Shown here one piece after another: positions 7,399 through 15,466 of a DNA stretch of 41,011 nucleotides (position 1 is its first letter; the number at the start of each line of letters is the position of its first letter). The stretch covers positions 1-41,011 of the forward strand of contig JARQTN010000245.1 in NCBI GenBank assembly GCA_029976695.1, given 5' to 3'. A program made the translations under genes and the position numbers. The notes under the pieces are model-generated. The model did not search any database. It saw only the letters and a list, made by a program, of their open reading frames with translations, and was not told where the DNA came from. Origin of the DNA: Lewinellaceae bacterium (GTDB taxonomy: Bacteria > Bacteroidota > Bacteroidia > Chitinophagales > Saprospiraceae).

Positions 7399-8886
7399 TC
7401 AGTTCTTTTCAACACTGATCCGCTTCGCCAGTTGAACGGGGATCCTGAATTGTTTGCCTTCCGATTCGATCATCATTTCACGGTCATTCATTTCCCTGAA
7501 ATGGAATTGTGTGGCCGGGAGCAGCCCCATTTTCCAGAGTTCATGTGTGACTTCTTCTCCAGGCTGCCTTGCGGTGATTTGTGCTGTCTGGCCGACAACC
7601 AGGTCACTCAGGGCCATGGTCGGCTGAATGCTTTTTGAAGGGATCGGCGACCCGTGCGGGTCCATTCCGGGAAACCCGAGTTCCCTGTCCATTTCATCCA
7701 GCAGTTCCTCCGTCAGGAGATGTTCATATCTTTCAGCATCATCATGGATCTGTTCCTCTGTCAGCCCCATTTGCCTGACCAGGTAACTTTCCCAGAGCCG
7801 GTGGGCCCGGACGAGCCTGTTTGCCTTTTGTTTCCCTTTCCGTTCCAGGAAAATTTTTTCATCCTTGAAACTGACCAATCCTTCAGCTTCCAGAATACCC
7901 AGATGGCTTCTGAGTTTACGGACGGGTAGATGAACCTTTTCTGCCAGACCTTCAGGGGTCAGGTTGTTCCGGATGTCGAGTTTGAAGGCCTGTTTGAGGA
8001 TGTCTTCACGCAGGATCTTGATCCTGGTCCGCCTGCGCACCAGGTATTTGGACAACATTCCGTTTTTTGGCGCCACCAGGGCCATGAGGAGGTAGATCAG
8101 GGTTGCACAAACGGCCATGGCCGGTCCAGGTGTTGTGTCCAGCTGAATCGCAGCGTACAATCCCAGGACCGCCGATACCAGTCCGACAAGGCCCGATATC
8201 CAGAGTACGTTCTTCAGCTTGTCGGAAATGAGCAAAGCCGTCGATGCCGGGGTGATCAGCATTGCTACAACAAGTATGACACCCACCGTTTGAAGGGATG
8301 CGACAACGGTGAAAGACAGAAGCAACATCAGGAAATAGTGAATGGCATTCACCGAAATGCCCATGGTACGGGCGATCACTGGCTGGAATGTGCTGATGAA
8401 CAGGTACCTGTACAAGAGGATAATGCTCAGCACAACCGCAACTGCGACAATGGTTGTCATGACCAGGTCCTGGTCGGATACCCCGAGGATATTACCGAAT
8501 AAAAAATCCTTCAGGTCCAAATGGACACCCCCGGATTTACTGACCCGGGATATCCCGATCACACCGAGTGAGAACATGGCCGTGAACACGATCCCGATAG
8601 CAGCATCATTTTTGGTTTTGATGTTCTGCTGGATCCAGGTGATCCCGATGGCAGCAAGAAGCCCTGCAATAACCGCCCCCAGGAAAAAACCGAAACTGCT
8701 GTATCCGAATACAATAAATGCGACCACAACACCTGGCAGGATCGCATGGGACAGCGCATCCCCGATCATGGACATATTGCGCAATACAATGAATGCACCC
8801 AGGATGCCGCACATGATCCCAACCAGGCTTGATGCGATCAGTGCCCGGACCGCCCAAACTTCGTGCAGAATTTCATAGATGCTCAT
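7399..8886 (-). CDS. Metal ABC transporter permease fused to DtxR/MntR-type repressor and FeoA-like domain
   Basis: A 495-residue fusion of three parts. Residues 1-280 are an ABC-3 (ZnuB/MntB/TroC) inner-membrane permease with about eight spans and conserved stretches such as GILGAFIVLRNMSMIGDALSHAILPGV and LITPASTALLI. Residues about 288-355 form a winged helix. Residues 356-415 match the DtxR/MntR metal-binding and dimerisation domain, including H362 and the E385-x-x-E388-H389 triad in AERYEH, then GMDPHGSPIP. Glu rather than Cys at 385 resembles MntR more than DtxR. Residues about 423-495 look like a FeoA/SH3 domain. The known parallel is chlamydial YtgCR, whose repressor part is cleaved free. 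No ATPase or binding-protein gene is adjacent; ppx is upstream. It has its own -7 match and an upstream inverted repeat. Confidence 0.9.
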   Translation of the reverse strand: MSIYEILHEVWAVRALIASSLVGIMCGILGAFIVLRNMSMIGDALSHAILPGVVVAFIVFGYSSFGFFLGAVIAGLLAAIGITWIQQNIKTKNDAAIGIVFTAMFSLGVIGISRVSKSGGVHLDLKDFLFGNILGVSDQDLVMTTIVAVAVVLSIILLYRYLFISTFQPVIARTMGISVNAIHYFLMLLLSFTVVASLQTVGVILVVAMLITPASTALLISDKLKNVLWISGLVGLVSAVLGLYAAIQLDTTPGPAMAVCATLIYLLMALVAPKNGMLSKYLVRRRTRIKILREDILKQAFKLDIRNNLTPEGLAEKVHLPVRKLRSHLGILEAEGLVSFKDEKIFLERKGKQKANRLVRAHRLWESYLVRQMGLTEEQIHDDAERYEHLLTEELLDEMDRELGFPGMDPHGSPIPSKSIQPTMALSDLVVGQTAQITARQPGEEVTHELWKMGLLPATQFHFREMNDREMMIESEGKQFRIPVQLAKRISVEKN

Positions 8887-8917
8887 ATCACGATAAAAGA
8901 ACCCCTGTTGTTTGGCA

Positions 8918-8925
8918 CAAATTTA
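8918..8925 (-). promoter_or_regulatory. Candidate -7 element of the permease-repressor gene
   Basis: TAAATTTG on the minus strand matches TAnnTTTG and lies 31 nt upstream of the ATG at 8886. No perfect -33 TTTG is seen at 17-21 nt; that position is taken by the inverted repeat at 8942-8961. Confidence 0.4.
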
Positions 8926-8941
8926 ACCAGATCAAATGAAT

Positions 8942-8961
8942 TTTTTAGATAGGCCTAAAAA
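8942..8961. promoter_or_regulatory. Inverted repeat, possible operator for the permease-repressor fusion
   Basis: TTTTTAG (8942-8948) and CTAAAAA (8955-8961) are perfect 7-bp inverted arms around ATAGGC. The repeat lies between the stop codon of ppx and the candidate -7 of the fusion gene, where the -33 box would sit. The central TAG/CTA spacing is reminiscent of DtxR/IdeR boxes. The arms are too AT-rich and lack a following T-run on the transcribed strand, so a terminator is less likely. Confidence 0.4.
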
Positions 8962-9900
8962 TTATTTTGATTCATCCAGGACCACTTTGATGATTCCCTC
9001 CTTCAGGGCATATTCCGAAACGATGATTTTATGGAAGGTGAACCGGGTAAGGATGAAGTTGATCAGGAAGAGCGCCACCACGATCAGGTCTGCACGGGTA
9101 TCCGGTATTTCCGGCATGGCGAGCCGTTCTTCATAATGGGTGTGCAGAACTTTTTTATAAAACGGGTAAAATGATGCCGGGGACACTTCAGAAACATGCG
9201 GATTCGGGTGATTTACGGCAAGTACTTCGCTGAGCACCTCAAATGTACCGCTCGATCCGACGAGATCCAGCAAGGGAATCGGACGGCACACCGAAATGAG
9301 GTCACCAAGAGTTTGTTCAAGCATGCGCTCTATCGTATCCAGGTCATCGACAGATATCGGGTCATGGCGGTGGTATTGATGAAACAGCAGGGCCACACCG
9401 ATCGGATAACTTTTTGAGAACAGGATCTTTTCATCCTGGTCACAGAGGATGAATTCAACGCTCCCCCCTCCGATGTCCATGATCAGGAAGGGGTTTTTGA
9501 TCTCGTGCAGGGACAGGATGATCCCGCTGGCTATGAGGGTGGCTTCGCGCTCACCGGAAATGACATCGATATGGATGCCGGTTTCGTCCTTGACTTCCCG
9601 GATGAGGTCCGGGGCGTTGAGGGCTGTCCTCAGGCATGCCGTGCCCGTCGCAATGATCCTGTTTACCTGGAATTGATCACATTTTTGCCGGTATTTTTTC
9701 ATTGTCTCAATGGCACGCCGGGATGCTGCCGGTGCGATGGTTTCAAGTCCTCCTTCACCAAGTTTGACATATACGCGTTCACGCACGATTTCTTTCCAGG
9801 AATGTGTGGCCGGTTCCAGGTCCACGATCAGCAAGTGAAAGGTGTTCGTGCCCAGGTCAATCACTGCCAGCCGGTCATTTATTGTCCGGTGATCATCCAT
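8962..9900 (-). CDS. ppx: Ppx/GppA-type exopolyphosphatase / pppGpp phosphatase
   Basis: A 312-residue protein of the ASKHA phosphatase superfamily that hydrolyses terminal phosphate from polyphosphate or converts pppGpp to ppGpp. Phosphate loop 1 is AVIDLGTNTFHLLIVD near residues 12-27; the second is LIMDIGGGSVEFILC near the middle. ATGTACLRTALN and ISGEREATLIASG are further family blocks. At about 310 residues it is the short, single-module form and lacks the C-terminal HD-like domain of E. coli Ppx. Choosing between Ppx and GppA activity is not possible from motifs. Its ATG overlaps the end of the upstream lipoprotein gene by 8 nt. The window also carries a RelA/SpoT homologue, but not next to it. 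Confidence 0.88.
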   Translation of the reverse strand: MDDHRTINDRLAVIDLGTNTFHLLIVDLEPATHSWKEIVRERVYVKLGEGGLETIAPAASRRAIETMKKYRQKCDQFQVNRIIATGTACLRTALNAPDLIREVKDETGIHIDVISGEREATLIASGIILSLHEIKNPFLIMDIGGGSVEFILCDQDEKILFSKSYPIGVALLFHQYHRHDPISVDDLDTIERMLEQTLGDLISVCRPIPLLDLVGSSGTFEVLSEVLAVNHPNPHVSEVSPASFYPFYKKVLHTHYEERLAMPEIPDTRADLIVVALFLINFILTRFTFHKIIVSEYALKEGIIKVVLDESK

Positions 9901-10393
9901 TACCCGGGGGTTCTGCCTGCAGGAATTTGGAGAAGAGCCGGATGCCGTCCGGGGTCATTTCATTGACAGCATAGACATTGCCATTCCGCAGGAAAGAAAA
10001 ATAGTTGCATCCTTCGCCCATGTAGATATCTGCTTCTGTGACAATATTTCCCGCTATCATAAAACTGATCCGTCCGATGGGACTGCATCCGGGATTCGTC
10101 GTCGCAGGCCTGGTGGATACAAACTGGATGGTTCGCCTGATGCCTGACTGATCGGTCTGGCTCATACTCACAGAGCTTTCATAGAAGATGACATCCACAT
10201 AGTCGCAGGAGTCGTAGATCCTCTTCATTTCCTCCACGGTGATACTTCCGGGTGTTTCAGGTTGGACTGCCGGCATTGACTGTCGTGTGTCACGGCCATC
10301 CTGGTTATCTTCTGAAGAACTGTTTGCCTGGCAGGCTGCAATCATGAACAGGCCAACCAAACACAAGCAGGCATCACGGATTTTCATGCGCAT
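9893..10393 (-). CDS. Lipoprotein of unknown function
   Basis: A 166-residue protein with a lipoprotein signal peptide: basic start MRMKIRD, hydrophobic core and lipobox MIAAC with the acylated cysteine at residue 21. A low-complexity Ser/Asp/Asn/Gln-rich linker (about 22-50) follows, then a compact domain of about 110 residues with two further cysteines (one in YDSCDYVD, one in NPGCSP) and a third in GEGCNYFSF. I do not recognise the domain. It lies 3 nt downstream of an outer-membrane barrel gene and overlaps ppx by 8 nt, so the three are likely one transcript. The pairing suggests an envelope role. Confidence 0.75.
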   Translation of the reverse strand: MRMKIRDACLCLVGLFMIAACQANSSSEDNQDGRDTRQSMPAVQPETPGSITVEEMKRIYDSCDYVDVIFYESSVSMSQTDQSGIRRTIQFVSTRPATTNPGCSPIGRISFMIAGNIVTEADIYMGEGCNYFSFLRNGNVYAVNEMTPDGIRLFSKFLQAEPPGNG

Positions 10394-10396
10394 TCG

Positions 10397-11035
10397 TTAA
10401 AAGTTGTACTCAAATCTAAAGGTAAGGAAATAACTCCTCAGGGCAGGACCATTGATCCCGGCTTTAGCTGGATTGAACAGTTTATTGATGAATCGCGTGT
10501 ACCGGAGTGTCATCCCAAAATGGCGCGAAAAAAAGATAGAGGCGCCGATGATCCAGGACAGGTCATTACTGTTGAATGCATCTGATAGATCCTCGAGATC
10601 AACCTGGTCATCCACGTAGGCATCCAGGGTGGAGGCTTTGATGAGCCGACCATAACTGATCCCGCCATGGACTTTAACCTTATAGTAATCATCTTTCTTC
10701 CAGTCATAAAAACCGAGGTATACAGGAACTTCAGCATATTGGAGCGAAATGTTGATATCAGGCTCAAGCAGGGCATTGAAGATATCCGGCCGGCTGCCGC
10801 GCTGGCTGTACAGCATTTCTACATTGAGATCAAACCGTTCGCTCAACACCGCACTCCCCCGGATCCCCGCTGTAATGCCGATCCGGTTGAAACCGGCGAG
10901 CTGGTCGCCATCAATCTGTGAAGCATTCAGGCCGGCGATCAAGCCGGCGTTAAATCGCCTCTCCTGTGCCCGGGCATCCTGAAAAAGGAAGCAAACTGCG
11001 ATCAGGGCCAAAATCAAATGCAAATTTTTTCTCAT
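10397..11035 (-). CDS. Outer-membrane beta-barrel protein (PorT/OmpA-like barrel)
   Basis: A 212-residue protein with a Sec signal peptide (MRKNLHLILALIAVCFLF, probable cleavage after ARAQ). Alternating hydrophobic strands follow: GLIAGLNASQI, RIGITAGIRGSAVL, FDLNVEMLYSQRG, YAEVPVYLGFY, YYKVKVHGGISYG, DLSWIIGASIFFS, FGMTLRYTRFI. The chain ends in an aromatic strand (FLTFRFEYNF), as expected for BamA-inserted barrels. This is the layout of the Bacteroidota PorT-family/outer-membrane beta-barrel proteins with about eight strands. Specific function cannot be assigned, and I see no reason to equate it with PorT of the T9SS. It heads a minus-strand cluster with the lipoprotein and ppx, 54 bp from the divergent plus-strand cluster. 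Confidence 0.82.
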   Translation of the reverse strand: MRKNLHLILALIAVCFLFQDARAQERRFNAGLIAGLNASQIDGDQLAGFNRIGITAGIRGSAVLSERFDLNVEMLYSQRGSRPDIFNALLEPDINISLQYAEVPVYLGFYDWKKDDYYKVKVHGGISYGRLIKASTLDAYVDDQVDLEDLSDAFNSNDLSWIIGASIFFSRHFGMTLRYTRFINKLFNPAKAGINGPALRSYFLTFRFEYNF

Positions 11036-11089
11036 TTGTTGGTATTTTATCTGCTTCCGCTTTTATTTGTAGGGCAAATAACGGATAAT

Positions 11090-11389
11090 ATGGCCAAATA
11101 CTCACGAACCATGCTGAGGAAGATCGAGGAAATCTACCAGGAGCTTTCCTTCAAGATCAGGTATGAAAAGGGAAATTTCCAGTCCGGCTATTGCATCGTG
11201 GATGAAAAGGATATTATCGTGATCAACAAGTTTTTTGACACGGACGGCCGGGCACAGGTACTTGTGGAAATCCTCGACAAGCTGGACATCCAACCCGATG
11301 GCCTTTCCGAAGAAAATGCAAATACGCTATTGAAAGTCCGAAAGACTGCTTCCCGGGAAGGCCTCTTTGCAAATGTGGATACGGATTGA
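11090..11389 (+). CDS. Small conserved cytoplasmic protein, unknown function
   Basis: A 99-residue protein without signal peptide or membrane segment. It has an N-terminal helix (MAKYSRTMLRKIEEIYQELSFKIRYEKG), a beta-hairpin-like SGYCIVDEKDIIVINKFFD, and a helical end. I do not recognise a named family, though it reads like a normal folded protein. The start at ATG 11090 is preferred to 11018, which would add a hydrophobic stretch running into the divergent promoter region. Its stop overlaps the TTG start of the metallo-hydrolase in the string TTGA, so the two are translationally coupled. It heads a four-gene chain ending with porP. Confidence 0.75.
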   Translation: MAKYSRTMLRKIEEIYQELSFKIRYEKGNFQSGYCIVDEKDIIVINKFFDTDGRAQVLVEILDKLDIQPDGLSEENANTLLKVRKTASREGLFANVDTD

Positions 11390-12162
11390 CAGGTTCATTC
11401 AAATTTCAGTTGCTCGGCACAGGAACCTCCCAGGGTGTCCCTGTCGTCGGATGTCAATGTGAAGTCTGCTTGTCGACTGACCCAAGAGATAACCGGTTGC
11501 GGAATGCCGCCTGGATGACCGATGGCGAAACCAGCATCCTCATTGATACGGGACCGGACCTGAGGGCACAGCTGCTCCGCGCACAAATCACGGATGTCCA
11601 TGCCGTCCTGATGACACACGAGCACAATGACCATGTGGCTGGCATCGATGACCTCAGGCCGATCAACTTCCTCCACCGGAAGACGATCCCGATCCTTGCA
11701 GAGCCCCGCGTGTGCAAGCAGCTCAGGCAGTCTTTCGGATATATTTTTGATGCCCATTACGACTATCCGGGCAAACCAAGGCTGACGCTGCATGAAATCT
11801 CGACAGAACCTTTGAAGGTTGGGGGATTCCGGATCCAGCCGATCCGGATCATGCATGGCACGCTTCCCATTCTCGGCTTCAGGACCAGAAGCATTGCCTA
11901 TCTGTCCGATGTGAAATCCATCCCGGAAACAGAGATTGATAAGCTGTACGGTTTGAAATACCTGTTTGTGAGTGCATTGCACCACAGGCCCCACCACTCA
12001 CACATGAACCTGGAAGAGGCTCTTCAACTCATCGAAATACTCCAGCCTGAAAAGACCTATCTGACGCACATCAGCCACCATATGGGACTCCACCAGGATA
12101 TTGATAAAACTCTTCCCGAAGGTGTGAACCTCGGCTATGATGGGTTGTTCATTGACATATGA
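11386..12162 (+). CDS. PhnP-like MBL-fold metallo-hydrolase
   Basis: A 258-residue metallo-beta-lactamase-fold enzyme, close in motif to PhnP (cyclic phosphodiesterase) and to lipoyl-pathway/PQQB-like relatives. [13 protein letters not shown] followed by CxxC near residues 11-28 is the family's N-terminal signature. The metal motif THEHNDH gives H78, H80, D82, H83, and later metal ligands are in IMHGT, YLSDV and THISHH. It probably cleaves a phosphodiester, with the true substrate unknown. The start codon is TTG at 11386, overlapping the previous stop, and its own stop overlaps the next ATG (ATGA at 12159-12162). No phn genes are nearby, so a phosphonate role is not supported by context. Confidence 0.87.
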   Translation: MTGSFKFQLLGTGTSQGVPVVGCQCEVCLSTDPRDNRLRNAAWMTDGETSILIDTGPDLRAQLLRAQITDVHAVLMTHEHNDHVAGIDDLRPINFLHRKTIPILAEPRVCKQLRQSFGYIFDAHYDYPGKPRLTLHEISTEPLKVGGFRIQPIRIMHGTLPILGFRTRSIAYLSDVKSIPETEIDKLYGLKYLFVSALHHRPHHSHMNLEEALQLIEILQPEKTYLTHISHHMGLHQDIDKTLPEGVNLGYDGLFIDI

Positions 12163-14213
12163 ACCGTCTTCAATACGAATCCAGTCCATACCTTCTTCAG
12201 CATGCCTCAAACCCGGTCGACTGGTACCCCTGGGGAGAGGAAGCATTTGAGAAGGCAAGGAAGGAACATAAACCTGTCCTGGTCAGCATCGGGTATTCCA
12301 CATGCCATTGGTGCCACGTCATGGAACGGGAATCTTTCGAGGATGAAGCGACCGCCCGGATGATGAATGAATTTTTCGTCAACATCAAGGTGGACAGGGA
12401 AGAACGCCCGGATGTGGATCAGGTCTATATGGATGCCGTACAGTACCTTGGTGTCTCCGGCGGCTGGCCCCTGAATGTCTTCCTGACGCCTGATAAAAAA
12501 CCATTCTACGGCGGGACTTATTTTCCGCCCCGCCCGGCATACAACCGTCCTTCCTGGGAACAGATCCTCCTCCATATCCATCGCATCTTCGAGGATCGAA
12601 GGGGTGAGGTCGAGGAGCAGGCAGACAGATTGATTGAGGCGATCGGAAAAGGACACCATCAATTCCTTGCTGACAGGATTGGCCCGGCTATGGGCCCGAA
12701 AGATCTTGTCCAGACGATGTCAGGTGTTTTCTCGAAAGTCAGGCAGTTGTTTGACGAGCAGTACGGCGGAATCGGCGGGGCTCCGAAGTTTCCATCTACC
12801 ATGATGCTGAGGAACATCGCCACTTTCGGGATGCAAAATCGCACGGGATCATATTTCAGTCACTTCCTTTTCACGCTGGAAAGGATGGCAACAGGTGGCA
12901 TTTACGACCAGATCGGCGGTGGTTTTGCACGGTATTCCGTGGATGCCAAATGGCATGTGCCTCATTTCGAAAAGATGCTCTATGACAATGCCCTCCTGCT
13001 TTCCTGTTATTCACTTGCTTACACCTTGTCGAAAGACCCCTTTTACAGGAATGTGGTCGAAGAGACTGTCGCCTTTCTGAACCGTGAAATGCAATCCCCT
13101 GGCGGTCTGTACTATGCGGCCTATGATGCCGACTCTGAAGGGGTCGAGGGAAAGTTTTATGTCTGGCAGAAAAAGGAGCTGGAATCATTTTTAGGGGCGA
13201 CCGGTCCATTGGTCAGCAAGTATTACCAGGTCACAGAGGCAGGTAACTGGGAAGGGACAAATATCCTTTTCCCTCAAAAAAGGCCAGGTGAGTTTGCTAC
13301 CGGAGAGGGTCTTGATCCGGCAGTTTTCAAACAACAATTGGATGATGCCAGGGCAATCCTCTATGCAAGAAGGCAAAAGCGTATCCCCCCCGGGCTGGAC
13401 AACAAATGCATCGTGAGCTGGAACGCCTTGTTGATCAAGGGGTTGGTCGATGGATACGCGGCAACCGGCGATATGGCAGTCAGAAGGGCTGCAGTTGGCC
13501 TCTATGACAATGTATCGGACATGAGCCTGGATCCGGAGACAGGCCGGCTGTACCACCTGGCAGATGGAAAGATGGGGCAGGAAGGTTTCCTTGATGATTA
13601 TGCTTTTCTGATCCGGGCCGCGATCGCACTCCACCAGGTAACAGGGGAGTTCGAGTTGCTCATGCAAGCAAGGCGACTTACCGAATTTGTCCTTTCGCAT
13701 TTCCTTGCCAGTTCGGACAAATTATTCTACTTTACGGAAGAAGACAGTGACGCTGTCGTCCGGAAGATAGAATTGTATGATAATGCCCTGCCTTCCGGCA
13801 ATGCTGTAATGGCAGAGAATCTCTGGCATCTGGGGAAGATTTTTGATTTGCCGGACTGGAGTGAATTGTCGGTTTCAATGGTGACCAGGATGGAAGAGTC
13901 GATCAGGAAATATCCAAGGGCATTTCCATACTGGCTGGATGTCTGGATCCAGCAGAAAAAATTGAATGCTGAGGTCGTGATCATCGGAGAAGATGCGATT
14001 GATTACAGCCTTGCATTGTTGGGTCAGGGAGTCCACAGTTTTACATGGGTGGTATCTGCACATGAGGTTGAAGGGGTTCCGCTACTTGCAGGAAGGCACC
14101 GTGACGACAAGACCCTGATCTATATTTGCCAGGACTTTCAATGCCAACAGCCAGTGGAAACGGCTAAAGAAGCATTGCACGTCCTGGAAGGATTTTATGA
14201 TTTTTCAATATGA
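12159..14213 (+). CDS. YyaL/DUF255 family protein (thioredoxin domain plus alpha-barrel)
   Basis: A 684-residue member of the YyaL/SPATA20 family. The N-terminal thioredoxin-like domain begins [24 protein letters not shown], the family's most conserved string, and has the dithiol motif CHWC at residues 49-52, followed by [15 protein letters not shown] and [12 protein letters not shown]. The rest resembles an (alpha/alpha)6 barrel of the N-acylglucosamine epimerase/cellobiose epimerase type, with [33 protein letters not shown] and [14 protein letters not shown]. Biochemical function is not established for the family. It has no signal peptide. It is joined by 4-nt overlaps to the genes on both sides, including porP. 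Confidence 0.9.
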   Translation: MNRLQYESSPYLLQHASNPVDWYPWGEEAFEKARKEHKPVLVSIGYSTCHWCHVMERESFEDEATARMMNEFFVNIKVDREERPDVDQVYMDAVQYLGVSGGWPLNVFLTPDKKPFYGGTYFPPRPAYNRPSWEQILLHIHRIFEDRRGEVEEQADRLIEAIGKGHHQFLADRIGPAMGPKDLVQTMSGVFSKVRQLFDEQYGGIGGAPKFPSTMMLRNIATFGMQNRTGSYFSHFLFTLERMATGGIYDQIGGGFARYSVDAKWHVPHFEKMLYDNALLLSCYSLAYTLSKDPFYRNVVEETVAFLNREMQSPGGLYYAAYDADSEGVEGKFYVWQKKELESFLGATGPLVSKYYQVTEAGNWEGTNILFPQKRPGEFATGEGLDPAVFKQQLDDARAILYARRQKRIPPGLDNKCIVSWNALLIKGLVDGYAATGDMAVRRAAVGLYDNVSDMSLDPETGRLYHLADGKMGQEGFLDDYAFLIRAAIALHQVTGEFELLMQARRLTEFVLSHFLASSDKLFYFTEEDSDAVVRKIELYDNALPSGNAVMAENLWHLGKIFDLPDWSELSVSMVTRMEESIRKYPRAFPYWLDVWIQQKKLNAEVVIIGEDAIDYSLALLGQGVHSFTWVVSAHEVEGVPLLAGRHRDDKTLIYICQDFQCQQPVETAKEALHVLEGFYDFSI

Positions 14214-15172
14214 GGGAACTCCTGACATTGTTGAGCATTTTCTGGCTTCTGCCCTGTATGGCACAGCAGGGTCAGCAGTACAGTCTCCAGATGCTCAACA
14301 GGTACCAGTTCAATCCGGGATATGCAGGGATGGACGCCTCATTAAGCATCAACGGGGCATACCGTACGCAATGGGAAAATCTGCCGGGCAATCCAAGGCA
14401 GCAGCATCTCAATGCACACATGCCTTTCTATCTCCTGAATGGCGCATTCGGTATCTCATTGTCAAATGAATCGATCGGAGCGGAGAAAAACCTGAGCCTG
14501 GGGATTTCCTATAATTATGTGTATGAAACAGATTTCGGGCTCTTTTCGCTCGGATTGAGGGGGGGGATCTACCAGAAAACATTTGACGGGACGATCCTGC
14601 GTACGATCGATGGCGATTATGAGGGGCAGATCGACCACCGGGATCCCAATCTGCCCAACTCAGTGGTGCGAGGATTGGTCCCCAGCTTTGACCTTGGCCT
14701 CTACTTTGCCGGGGATTATTTCGATTTCGGCATTGCGACAACACGGTTCACGACCGGGGAGGTGAACCTGGGTGATGCGGTCCGGTTTAAGCCAAGGCAG
14801 GAATTCAATGCGTTTTTTGAATACTTCATAGAGTCCTTTGATTATGTAAATCTATATCCCACCCTGTTTGTGAAATCCGATTTGAGGGAAACCCAGATCG
14901 AATTACTGCTTCGTGCCGTGTACGATGAATTTCTGACGGCAGGAGTCGGATTCAGGGGATACAACAAGAATTCATTTGATGCCGTGATCATCATGGCAGG
15001 ATTGAAAATATCTGAACAATTCAGCCTCGCGTATGCCTATGACTGGACCTTGTCCCCCTTACAGTCTGTTTCGTCTGGGACCCATGAAATTGTGCTGAAC
15101 TACAACCTGAACAAGCTCATCGGTACAGGATTGCCACCAAGGGTCATCTATAATCCACGCTTTTATGATTAA
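14210..15172 (+). CDS. porP: PorP/SprF-family type IX secretion outer-membrane protein
   Basis: A 320-residue outer-membrane barrel of the PorP/SprF family, which helps deliver or attach type IX secretion substrates at the outer membrane. A signal peptide is followed by [22 protein letters not shown], where NPGYAG (residues 35-40) is the family's start-of-barrel motif, and later by [11 protein letters not shown] and [26 protein letters not shown]. Amphipathic strands continue to the end. Its ATG overlaps the stop of the DUF255 gene (ATGA). It lies directly before gldK-N, the same order as porP-porK-porL-porM-porN of Porphyromonas gingivalis, so it is likely the genuine PorP of this system rather than a scattered paralogue. 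Confidence 0.9.
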   Translation: MRELLTLLSIFWLLPCMAQQGQQYSLQMLNRYQFNPGYAGMDASLSINGAYRTQWENLPGNPRQQHLNAHMPFYLLNGAFGISLSNESIGAEKNLSLGISYNYVYETDFGLFSLGLRGGIYQKTFDGTILRTIDGDYEGQIDHRDPNLPNSVVRGLVPSFDLGLYFAGDYFDFGIATTRFTTGEVNLGDAVRFKPRQEFNAFFEYFIESFDYVNLYPTLFVKSDLRETQIELLLRAVYDEFLTAGVGFRGYNKNSFDAVIIMAGLKISEQFSLAYAYDWTLSPLQSVSSGTHEIVLNYNLNKLIGTGLPPRVIYNPRFYD

Positions 15173-15397
15173 GTAAAGGCATAACTTCTTGACCTGCAGG
15201 TGTCCAATCTTTTGGATATCAATTTGTTTCAAATGCACAAAATCAAGATATGATGCCACCAAAGGGACAGATTTTCAAATCGCGGGACTGTCAAGTGTTA
15301 AAAAATAAAAGCGATTAAAATATGCCGGATTAAATTCTCGTTTAGGAATCGATTGGCATAAAATGTGTTGGTAAGTTTAATATTCGAAAACTTAATT

Positions 15398-15426
15398 TTT
15401 GAAATCGCCTCAAAGCATTATCTTTG
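15398..15426 (+). promoter_or_regulatory. Bacteroidota-type promoter for gldK
   Basis: TTTG at 15398-15401 and TATCTTTG at 15419-15426 are separated by 17 nt. Both boxes fit the phylum's consensus (TTTG / TAnnTTTG). The -7 box ends 40 nt before the gldK start. The 294-bp gap between porP and gldK otherwise holds AT-rich DNA with no gene that I can support. Confidence 0.65.
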
Positions 15427-15466
15427 CGGCTTTAGCTTCTTCAAATTCGGATTTATCAAGAGGAAC

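Noticed and set aside
10397-11035. Assigning the barrel protein as PorT of the T9SS
   Set aside because: The fold is shared by many unrelated Bacteroidota barrels, and the gene reads away from the T9SS locus next to a lipoprotein and ppx.
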